Shown here one piece after another: positions 55,591 to 64,000 of a DNA stretch of 64,000 bases. Position 1 is the stretch's first letter. Each line of letters opens with the position of its first letter. The notes beneath the pieces were generated by a model that worked only from the letters and a program-made list of their open reading frames with translations, ran no database searches and was not told the DNA's origin. The position numbers were made by a program, and so were the translations under genes. The stretch comes from Saprospiraceae bacterium (GTDB lineage Bacteria > Bacteroidota > Bacteroidia > Chitinophagales > Saprospiraceae), in the NCBI GenBank assembly GCA_016717655.1, contig JADKFC010000013.1, forward strand, positions 62,001-126,000, given 5' to 3'.

Positions 55591-56227
55591 AAACTCCTTT
55601 GAGAAAGGGAACAAACTGAAATGCCCCATGCTCTTCCTGGTGGTAGGTTTTTTCATCCACCTTGGTAAATTTAAACATTTGTTGCTGTCCTTCCACACCC
55701 AAAGGGATGACCATTTTACCCCCCACCTTTAATTGAGCCCACAACAGAGTAGGGAAGCTGGCAGCCCCAGCGGTAACCACGATGCTGTCAAATGGAGCAA
55801 AACGGGGTGCACCGGCAAAGCCATCACCATAAAGGGTACGGATGGCATTAAAACCAATTTTGGGCAACAAAGCAGATGTTTTTTGAAATAGTACATGCTG
55901 CCTCTCGATGGTATACACCTTGGCACCCAGGTAGCCCAGGATGCAGGCTTGATAACCAGAACCGGTACCAATTTCTAAAATTTTCTCACCCGGGGTAATA
56001 TCCAGCAATTGGGTCATAAAGGCCACCGTATAGGGGTGGGAGATGGTCTGATCTGCGTCAATCCTAAATGCCATGTCTCTATAGGCCAATATGTCAAAAT
56101 CGCCATCCATAAACCAGTGGCGAGGCACATTTTCAACCGCTTGCAGGATTTGATCCCTGATTCCGCGCTGTCTCAATTGGTCTACCAATTTGCGCCTCAA
56201 ACCTTTATGTCGAAAAGTGTCCTGCAT
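55583..56227 (-). CDS. pcm: Protein-L-isoaspartate O-methyltransferase
   Basis: A 214-residue SAM-dependent methyltransferase. The PCMT pattern is clear: RIDADQTISHPYTVAFMTQL near residue 55, motif I ILEIGTGSGYQA near residue 84, LYGDGFAGAPRFAPFDSIVV, and ILRLKVGGKMVIPLG-like AQLKVGGKMVIPLGV. It repairs isoaspartyl residues in aged proteins by carboxyl methylation. It is convergent with the glycosyltransferase-methyltransferase gene (small 3' overlap once that frameshift is repaired) and has its own -7 box. Confidence 0.94.
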   Translation of the reverse strand: MQDTFRHKGLRRKLVDQLRQRGIRDQILQAVENVPRHWFMDGDFDILAYRDMAFRIDADQTISHPYTVAFMTQLLDITPGEKILEIGTGSGYQACILGYLGAKVYTIERQHVLFQKTSALLPKIGFNAIRTLYGDGFAGAPRFAPFDSIVVTAGAASFPTLLWAQLKVGGKMVIPLGVEGQQQMFKFTKVDEKTYHQEEHGAFQFVPFLKGVSI

Positions 56228-56244
56228 ACGTCATTTCTTGATTG

Positions 56245-56252
56245 CAAACATA
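56245..56252 (-). promoter_or_regulatory. -7 promoter box of pcm
   Basis: Minus-strand TATGTTTG matches TAnnTTTG, 17 bases before ATG 56227. Confidence 0.45.
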
Positions 56253-56353
56253 TTAAATATTTCTGTAATTTGTATTAATATCATTTTCAAATGCCAAAAA
56301 ATTAATTTTTGTAAAAAAAGTGACTGAAACACACAATCATTTTTCGTAAAATG

Positions 56354-56385
56354 TTGTTTATGAGTAGTTATTGTGATTAACTTTG
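56354..56385 (+). promoter_or_regulatory. Promoter of porU2 (-33 and -7 boxes)
   Basis: TTG at 56354-56356 and TAACTTTG at 56378-56385 are 21 bases apart, the full Bacteroidota pattern. Transcription would begin near 56390, after the ATG at 56387, which supports ATG 56414 as the real start. Confidence 0.6.
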
Positions 56386-56413
56386 AATGTCTTTTCGCCA
56401 AATCCATAATTAC

Positions 56414-59400
56414 ATGAGGAATTTAACCCTAATTTTCTGTTTTTTATCTGCCTTTTTTGTGGCCTTTGTAAGTCCTTTGTCGGGTCAAATGAAGGTTGGC
56501 AATCAGGTTTTTTACGGAAATGAATGGATCAACCACGCCCAAACCTACCACAAATTAAAGGTAGGTCATGATGGTCTGCACAAAATAAACCATGCCCTGC
56601 TTTCCCAACTGGGACTCCTCCAGGGAGGATCGGCAGAAAGAATTGCCATCTTTAAAAACGGAAAACAGATTCCGCTGTATCTCACTTCTCCCAATCAACT
56701 GGGAGATCAGGATTTTATCTTGTTTTATGGCGAAAAAAACACCATTGAGCTAGACACCTTTTTATTTGCCAATTGGAAACAAGAACTCCTCAATCCTTTC
56801 GATTCCTATTTTTCAGACAGCAGCGCTTATTATCTCACCTACCTGCCCACAGGACAAACAGGGTTGCGGTACGAGGTGTTGTCGCCCAACTACATAAACC
56901 ATGGTCTTCCATCTGAGTTGTACTACCTTCATACCGATGAGTATTGTTACCGCGATCGGTATTACAAGCCCAATACCTTTCACTCAAACGACCTGCAGTT
57001 TAGCAACATGGTGAGCTCAGAGGGGTTTTCCAAAGATTTTTCTTCGTTTACCAGTGTAGATTTTAATGTGTACGACGTCTATGTCAGTCCGGGAGTACCT
57101 GCCAAATTAGGAATGCACATTTCTACCAACCAAAATTTTTCCAATCAAAACCGAAAAAGCATTTCGCTGAATAATAATTTATTGGGCATCAATACAGAAA
57201 AAAGAAATGTAGTGGCACGGCCTGTTTTTGACATTGCCGGAAGTGACCTGAAAAACACCAACAACGTAACCATTACATCCCCCGATTTGGAATATTTTGG
57301 GCTGGCTGGTTTGAGCATTACCTACCCAAGGTCTTTTAATTTTAAACAAGTGCCATTTGCCCTGTATAGCGGTAGTGGTAAAAAATACGTTGAGTTGAGT
57401 GAATTTGACTATGCGTATGAGGTTGTGCTGGACCCAAGTGCAGGAAAGGCATATAAATTAAATAAGTTAGGTGATAACAAGGCTGAATTGATTACTTCAG
57501 ACCAAGATTTCTTTGTGGTACTTGACAAAGAGGCCACCACCTTGACCACGGCCCAAACATTTACCTTTAGAGACATTACCCCACTCAATCCTGAATTTCT
57601 TATCATCACTTCCACAAAATTGTACAATACCAAGGGAGGGCAGGTTGATGAGATCAACAATTACAAGCGCTACAAAGAAAGTGCCGAAGGTGGAAGCTAT
57701 AAAACAGAAGTTGTTTTTGTGGATGAAATATACAATCAGTTTGGTTATGGTATTGAAAACCATGTCATGGCCTTTAAAAATTTCAGCCATTATGTAGAAA
57801 AAAACTGGCCTTCATTGGAATATGTATTATTGCTTGGCAAAGGTCTGGAGTATTTTAATACCCGCAACGAAGACCAGATCAACTCCCAATTATACAGCCA
57901 TCACTTCGTTCCAAGCTTTGGCTCACCACCTTCTGACGTGCTGCTTTTTTCAGATGGGATTTCGTTTGATGCCAAGTACAGCATAGGTCGCCTCGCTGCA
58001 ACCAACATGGAAGAGATTGGATTTTATCTTGAAAAATTAAAAACCCATGATGCGGCCATTAAGTCTAATGATACAGACTGGCTAAAGAAAATTTTACATT
58101 TAGGGGGAGGCGGAGAACTGGGAGAGCAAATTCAGATTAAAAGCAATCTCAATGTTATGAAAAAACTCATTGAGGGCGATATGTATGGAGGTACTGTTAG
58201 TTCATACTACAAGGACAACTCATCTTCCACTTCAATAGCAAACCTGCCAAAAATTACTGAAACCATCAATAATGGTGTTTCCATTCTTTGTTTCTTTGGA
58301 CACAGTTCAGTTGGTTTATTTGACTATACCCTGGATGATCCAAAAAATTACAATAATGCCGGTAAACTTCCTTTTTTACTTTCGCTAGGTTGTTATTCTG
58401 GCAATATCTGTTCTTCCAGCACCGGAATCAGTGAAAAATTTGTCTTGTCGCCCAATAAAGGAAGCATCGGCTTTGTTGCAGCTTCCGGCTCTGCCTATAT
58501 CAATACCCAGGGATCAATGGGTATAAATTTCTATACTGAGCTAACAGGTGCCTTTTACAATAAACCGGTAGGAAAAATTTACCGCAAATTAGCCTTGGAT
58601 GCAGAAAATATTCTCAAAGGAGATTACACCTCTCAAAACAATGAAGGCTTTTCTACCATGTACCAGCAATTGATGCTACATGGCGATCCATCACTGATCA
58701 TCCATGGCTTTGAAAAGCCCGATTTTAGCATTGCCGCCAATTCTGTTACCACCCTGCCCAATCCAGTGGTTGTTCAAAAAGACAGTCTGGAGCTTCTTTT
58801 CGACGTTAAAAACAGCGGGAAATCAGTTGATGACAGCATCAATGTAGTGGTGCTCCACAAAGGACCCAACGATAAGGTGATTTCATCCAGAGTGCTTAGG
58901 ATTGCAACACCAAAATACAACAGTAATTTTCATTTAAAATTGAATGTACAGGGAGTAGATATTGTAGGCCTGAATAAAATTAAAATAACTGTTGATGAAG
59001 CAGGAGAAGTGGATGAACTGAAGGAAGACAACAATGAGTTTGAATACAACTTTTTGGTTTTGTCCAGCAAGATCAAAGCCAATCACCCCCACGAATTTGC
59101 CATTGTAGACCAAAGTAAGCCTTTTACCCTGGTAGCCAATTCGATCAATAGCATAGCAGAACTCAAAGACTATATCATCCAAATAGATACCACTGAATCA
59201 TTTAATAGTCCTTTGATGGTTGAGAGGATCTTTACTGATGCTCCGGGTTCAATTGAATGGCAGCCCGATTTTATTCCTGTCCACAATACCACTTATTACT
59301 GGAGGGTAGCAGAAAATAAAGACCTTGGCAACGGCCTGGATTGGTCGAGCAGCAGCTTTACCTATCTGATAGATGGAGGCGAGGGTTGGACCCAAAGACA

Positions 59401-61331
59401 CTACTACCAGTTTTTGAAAAACGAATATTTCCAGATGTCTGCCCAGCCCGCCAACCACTTTCAATTTGGGGGCATCAACTACCTGGTCAATGTAAAAAGT
59501 CAGCGGTACATTGATGACCTAAACATTCCTTATACAACCATTAATGGAGCTAAATGGGGATCGCTTACCCCCAACCAGGGCAATGCCAATCTTATGAATG
59601 TTACTGTATGGACATCCAGGGGTCTTTGGAGAAACAATAGTACTACTGATTATGGTTCTTTGCCTTATTCCAAAAATATTTTTGCCTATGACATCAGTAC
59701 CAAACAAGGAAGAAAAGGCATCAAAGAATTGCTCGATGCAGTGCCTGATTCTGCTTACGTGATGCTGTTTGTTTCGTTTACCAAAGTGCCCTCAGACTTT
59801 AACTACCAGGAATGGGAAACCGATCTCAATACCCTTGGCTATAGTTTGTACAACACACTTGCTGATTGGGGAGCTACCCAGTTTATAGAATACAAAACTT
59901 CGGGACCCAAGCCCTATATTTTTGTCATGCAAAAAAATGTGGGTAAGATCCACGAAGAAATAGGTGAGACCACCTTTGATCAACTCAACTATTCAACAGT
60001 TGTGCCTGCCAGTGCCTATGAAGGCAAGATGTGGCAGACCATCGGACCCGTAATTGCCTGGGATGAGTTTGACTGGAATATTTATGAAACCACTCCTTTG
60101 ATAGCTCCTATCAAAGCTGCTGTAAACATATATACGATTGATAACAATGGAGTGGAAACTTTGCACCTGAGTGATGTTACCACCAAAACAGATTTGTCTG
60201 ACATCAATGCCCTTACCCACCCCTATATCCGAATAGAATACAGCTCCTTGGACTGGGATGATTTTGAACCCGCTGATGTCTTACACTGGACGGTAAAATA
60301 TACCGGCTTGCCAGACTTGGTGCTGGAGGTAGACAATGATCCCTCAATACCGGATACTATTGACCAGGGCGAGCCGCTCAAGTTGAGCTCTTTGATCAAG
60401 TTAAAAGGACTGAATCAACTGGATAGTTGCAAAACTTCATTTAAACTGGTGAGCAGCAACAACACCAGTATAGGTGAAGATGTGGTGGTTCAGAATCTCA
60501 GCGCAAGTCAAGCCAAAGCAGTAGATTACACTTTTGAAACTTCTAAAATTAATGGCTTACACCAGATAGTGGTTTCGGTCAACGAAGAACAAAGACCACA
60601 GGAAAAATATTACACCAACAACTCCGGCATAAAAACCATTTTTATTAAACCGGATAAGATCAATCCTGCCATGGATGTAACCTTTGATGGCGTAAAAATC
60701 ATCAATGGCGATCTGGTATCACCAACACCTGACATTGTGATCCGCATCAATGACGAAAATAAATACCTCCATTTAGAATCCACTTCTTTGGCAAGAATTG
60801 AATTGATAACCATGGCCACAGGCAATACAGAAGTGCTAAGTCCCGATGATTCAAGACTCAGCTTTGCCTTTGAGCACAAAACAGGAAAAAATGAAGCCCG
60901 TATCACCTTCTCTCCAACCCTGGAAGATGGCGATTATACCCTGCTGGTTCAAACCCAGGATGAATCTGGTAATGTTTCGAAACAATATGTACACGGTAGA
61001 ATTTAGGGTTTCTGCAGAAAAGAAATTTTCCAATTTCTACAATTATCCCAACCCATTCTCTACCTCTACCCAGTTTATTTTTGAGTTTTCCGGAGGACTA
61101 CCTGAAAACATGAAATTACAAATCATGACCTTGTCAGGAAAAGTAGTGAAGGAAGTAACAATGGATGAGCTGGGTCCTCTGCGTGTGGGCATCAACCGCA
61201 CTCTTTACAGATGGGATGGTACCGATGATTTTGGAAATAAACTGGGCAATGGTGTTTATTTGATGAAAGCAATTGGTGACAGCGAGTTTTTTGACCCTAT
61301 GAAAGGGGAAAGACTGGTTATTTTTCGATAA
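56414..61331 (+). CDS. PorU2-like T9SS C25 cysteine peptidase/sortase, frameshifted near the C-terminus
   Basis: About 1638 residues after repair. A signal peptide (LTLIFCFLSAFFVAFVSPLS) is followed by an N-terminal prodomain with FYGNEWINHAQTY. The gingipain-type C25 domain holds the catalytic His in CFFGHSS at residue 630 and Cys in LGCYSGN at residue 660. CARDB-like beta domains follow (DVKNSGKSVDDSINVVV). The long frame stops at 61006, but another frame continues YTVEFRVSAEKKFSNFYNYP and a C-terminal domain (LQIMTLSGKVVKEVT, GNGVYLMK) to 61331. One extra base near 60985-60995 explains it. PorU-type proteins cleave C-terminal signals of T9SS cargo and anchor them; the PorU2 role is less defined. 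Confidence 0.87.
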
Positions 61332-62274
61332 GGGCAGGCTCAGTTGAATGAGCATTTAACAGAAATTTTTTAACTGCCATCGGATGCGTTAGAAATAGAA
61401 TGAGGGCTTTTAGCCTTAGTTTGATCCAAATTAAAAATGGTGACTGGTGGTAATCCATTTCAGCTGACAACTTATCTCTGATGATTTTTTGATTGCATGG
61501 CTTTGAGAAGGTTTGCCCAAGCATCAACAAAAACCATTTGTCAGTCAATCTTTTCTTGGAGGTTAATTTTTCTTCGTGGTTTTTTAGAATTCTATTATGG
61601 TCGTGGATTCTACGTTTGGCAACCGGCAACTTAATATCGCCACCCTCAATATGATGGGATGAAAGACAAAGTCTGCGGATAAAATCGGTATCCTGCATTT
61701 GGGGTAGCTGTTCATCAAATAAAATTTGCAGCGAATCTTTTTTTATGGTTAAGCCATTGAGGTGAAACCAGCCAAAGCCTTGTTGGCAAAGCAGCGCTTC
61801 AAACATCTTAATACCTGACGATATTGGACTGGCAACAAAGGTAATCTCTCTATTACCTCTTGCCAGGTACAACTCCTGTCCTTGCTCTGTTTCAAAACTG
61901 GTGGCTATGGCTTCATAGATAAAATCTACATCTTCTTTTTGTTCAAAGATCTGGGTCGATAAGTCAAACCTGTTGGGCAGGTACCAATCATCGGCATCTA
62001 AAAATGCCACGTACGGACAGGATGCGATCCTGATTCCGAGATTTCTGGAAGCCCCTGCTCCTTTGTGGGCACTACCGGGGTGTTGAAGGATGATCACACG
62101 ATTGTGAATTTTACTCCATTGCATGGCCAGGTCACGCAGACTTGGGCTGTTTTCGTCCAAGACTATCACCACTTCCTTTACACAATCAAATTGTAAGGCA
62201 GATACCACCGCATTTTCTACGAATTGGGTAGCCTGGTAAACAGGGATGATTACACTTACTTCAAACTGACTCAT
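61318..62274 (-). CDS. GT2 family glycosyltransferase
   Basis: A 318-residue GT-A fold enzyme. It starts FEVSVIIPVYQATQFVENAV, with the nucleotide-binding segment VVIVLDENSPS, and the metal motif FLDADDWYLPNRFD near residue 95. No transmembrane helix except a weak hydrophobic stretch near the C-terminus (LKALILFLTHPMAV). It would transfer a sugar from a nucleotide donor to a glycan or lipid carrier. The ATG at 62274 overlaps the upstream stop (ATGA), so it is the third gene of a GT2 trio. Its 3' end overlaps that of porU2 (convergent) by 14 bases. Confidence 0.88.
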   Translation of the reverse strand: MSQFEVSVIIPVYQATQFVENAVVSALQFDCVKEVVIVLDENSPSLRDLAMQWSKIHNRVIILQHPGSAHKGAGASRNLGIRIASCPYVAFLDADDWYLPNRFDLSTQIFEQKEDVDFIYEAIATSFETEQGQELYLARGNREITFVASPISSGIKMFEALLCQQGFGWFHLNGLTIKKDSLQILFDEQLPQMQDTDFIRRLCLSSHHIEGGDIKLPVAKRRIHDHNRILKNHEEKLTSKKRLTDKWFLLMLGQTFSKPCNQKIIRDKLSAEMDYHQSPFLIWIKLRLKALILFLTHPMAVKKFLLNAHSTEPALIEK

Positions 62275-63188
62275 CCCAGTGTACATCTTTTAAGTAAGAA
62301 CGGCTTTTGTGTCAACAATTGCAAGAGCAGCCCTGATTTTATAATCTGTCTGCCAACCATCGATTTGGGGTAGCCCTTGATTACATACCAAAAATGCACA
62401 TATCGCAATACCAATGCACGGCAGGTTCGAGGTTCTAATTGATAATCACTGATATGATCGAGCCATTTCTGAATCAATTTCCATCGGTCGTTAAATTGCC
62501 TGTGGCCTTCGCTGGAGGTGATGTTTTGATCGTGCAACCGCCTGATAATTTTGATGTCCTCATCTTTTTCAGGAACCAACAGACACTTGTAACAAAGTTC
62601 GTAGATAAACTCTATATCACCTCCATACAAAAAACTTTCATCCAATAAGGCGGTTTGTTCAACGGCCGATTTTTTTACAAGCAGGGCTATGATGCTGAAA
62701 AAATCTCCCCTTTCAGCCAAAATATGATACAACAGATCTTTTTGAGACAACTCTGATCCTGTATATCCTATGATATCCTGGTGTTGAAAAGCGGCGGGCC
62801 TGAAATCATCTTGCCATACATTTTGCACCCTGGTAAAACACCCGTGTACATCTGGTCTTTCGGCCAAAAGTTGTACAGCGTGGCTAAACCTACCTGGCAG
62901 AAAATAATCATCCGCATCCAAAAAACTGAGGTATTGACCCCTGGCCGTTCGGATTCCTATGTTACGACTGGCACCCGGACCCAGGTTCTGAGCATTGACT
63001 TTATATACCAGCTTACTACTATTGCGTGCCATCAACTTTTGTACCACCTCTGCCGTAGCATCGGTAGAAGCATCATCAATAACAATAACTTCCAATACTT
63101 CTTCCTGTATCAGGGCTGAGTTGATGGCCTGCTCCACATAGGTGGCAGCATTGAAGGCAGGAATGATCACCGAAATCTTAGCCTCCAT
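62271..63188 (-). CDS. GT2 family glycosyltransferase
   Basis: A 305-residue GT-A glycosyltransferase. It begins ISVIIPAFNAATYVEQAINS, with VIVIDDASTDATAEVV and LSFLDADDYFLPGRFSHAV (metal-binding DADD). Substrate unknown. It is paralogous to its downstream neighbour; both have the PGASRNIGIR-type block, suggesting local duplication. It overlaps the upstream GT2 gene by 11 bases and the downstream one by 4. Confidence 0.88.
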   Translation of the reverse strand: MEAKISVIIPAFNAATYVEQAINSALIQEEVLEVIVIDDASTDATAEVVQKLMARNSSKLVYKVNAQNLGPGASRNIGIRTARGQYLSFLDADDYFLPGRFSHAVQLLAERPDVHGCFTRVQNVWQDDFRPAAFQHQDIIGYTGSELSQKDLLYHILAERGDFFSIIALLVKKSAVEQTALLDESFLYGGDIEFIYELCYKCLLVPEKDEDIKIIRRLHDQNITSSEGHRQFNDRWKLIQKWLDHISDYQLEPRTCRALVLRYVHFWYVIKGYPKSMVGRQIIKSGLLLQLLTQKPFLLKRCTLG

Positions 63189-64000
63189 TGGGGTGACTTA
63201 TTTTTGACCACAAATAGCCCACTATCACCATGGGGTTGACAAAGGTATCGTAGATCAGATGATCAAAACTATAGCTGCGGTCTATTGCCCACCTTTTGGC
63301 ATTTCGAATCAGACTCACCGGCATCACCCACAAGAGGGATCTCCAAACTTGGTGGCTCCCCTGCACTCCATCGCGACCCTGGGCAAAGGCAGCGCGCACA
63401 TGCCATCCAACATGGTACTTGTGTTCTCCTACCAGGTGGAGCATCAAAAAATGGGGGTTTAATCCCAACTTGTATCCCGCCTTTTGCAATCTATGCTGAA
63501 GTTCAGATTCTTCACCATAACCTATGGCTTGGGATCGCATTCCTAAATTAGATTTAAATCCTCCGTTGTCTAGCAAGTCCGATTTTTTAATGACCATAAT
63601 TCCACCTGAAATGTGGTCTTGCCCTATAGGTCCTGTGGTGGTGGCTTGCATTTTTTTATTCCCATAGTTTTTGGGCAGCCAGTCTGGAGGAAGGGCTGCA
63701 TGGTAGGCTTGATAACTGCCACCAAAAAAATCAAAATCGAATTGATAGATGGTTTCAAATAACTGATTGAAGGTGCTATCTATGACAAGGCCGTCATCAT
63801 CGAGGTAAAACAGCCATGGTGCCCTGGCCACGTGTGCTCCTTTGTTTCGGGCATTTGACAAACCAGGTGTTGGCTCGGAAACATAGATAAGCTCAAAGGG
63901 GACCAAGGCCATCTTTGATAGAACCATTTCTTTGGTTTGATCGGTAGAAGCGTTGTCAACCACTAATACTTCCAACTTTTCTGAGTGATTTTTGACATGC
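63178..64000 (-). CDS. GT2 family glycosyltransferase (5' end outside window)
   Basis: The frame runs to the window edge without a stop or needed start, so the N-terminus (a VSVIICTYN-type motif) is missing. Visible are LEVLVVDNASTDQTKEMV, LSNARNKGAHVARAPWLFYLDDDGLV with the metal DDD, and DHISGGIMVIKKSDL. The C-terminal part (GEHKYHVGWHVRAAFAQGRD) resembles inverting GT2 enzymes with an acceptor-binding domain. It differs from its two neighbours, having the SNARN/DDDG subtype. First of three co-directional GT genes that likely build one glycan. Confidence 0.85.
   Translation of the reverse strand, partial: HVKNHSEKLEVLVVDNASTDQTKEMVLSKMALVPFELIYVSEPTPGLSNARNKGAHVARAPWLFYLDDDGLVIDSTFNQLFETIYQFDFDFFGGSYQAYHAALPPDWLPKNYGNKKMQATTTGPIGQDHISGGIMVIKKSDLLDNGGFKSNLGMRSQAIGYGEESELQHRLQKAGYKLGLNPHFLMLHLVGEHKYHVGWHVRAAFAQGRDGVQGSHQVWRSLLWVMPVSLIRNAKRWAIDRSYSFDHLIYDTFVNPMVIVGYLWSKISHPNGG

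Overview
The window comes from a chromosome of a Bacteroidota bacterium, most likely a gliding Saprospiria/Saprospirales-type lineage. Evidence: the type IX secretion translocon SprA, a PorU2-like C25 sortase/peptidase, an Oar-like TonB-dependent receptor, a UpxY-type NusG paralogue, DUF2851, and repeated Bacteroidota -7 promoter boxes (TAnnTTTG) just upstream of genes. Coding density is high and there is no rRNA, CRISPR array, prophage or insertion sequence. I see one tRNA gene, tRNA-Val(TAC).

Layout. (1) 1-12.7 kb, minus strand: a surface-polysaccharide locus. Its promoter-proximal genes are a winged-helix/pseudo-nucleotidyltransferase protein and a UpxY antiterminator, followed by a leader hairpin and then ugd, rfbB, a polysaccharide deacetylase, wbpD/wbpE/wbpI/wbpB-like genes, a Wzz-like protein and an epimerase cut by the window edge. 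Four of the five enzymes of UDP-2,3-diacetamido-mannuronic acid synthesis are present. The housekeeping genes pgeF, comF and ribA are interleaved. (2) 12.8-22.6 kb, minus: a large SLBB polysaccharide-export protein coupled to metH, a repeat-rich RluB-type pseudouridine synthase, and dnaB, with a cluster of DnaA-box-like sites upstream of dnaB. (3) 23-38 kb, minus: Oar-like receptor, an RprXY-like two-component system, sprA, ruvA, a PfkB kinase and tRNA-Val. (4) 38.4-45.3 kb, mixed strands: DUF2851, a PaaE-like reductase with its TetR regulator and a palindromic operator, a small secreted two-repeat protein divergent from an AraC regulator, and the mevalonate-pathway genes mvaA and fni. (5) 45.5-55.6 kb, plus: yidD, SPOR protein, rodA, tgt, galK, queG, an AI-2E-family permease, then an ABC O-antigen-type exporter (wzm, wzt) with a GT32-methyltransferase fusion. 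(6) 55.6-64 kb: pcm, porU2 and three GT2 glycosyltransferases.

The genes therefore describe cell-envelope building: two routes of polysaccharide export (SLBB/Wzz and Wzm/Wzt), sugar-nucleotide synthesis, T9SS secretion and rod-shape control.

An important caveat: six otherwise well-conserved genes (rfbB, sprA, the AraC regulator, fni, the GT32-methyltransferase and porU2) are each broken by a single frameshift. The second half continues in another frame with family-typical sequence. This density suggests indel errors in the sequence, although real lesions cannot be excluded. I annotate each as one gene spanning the break.
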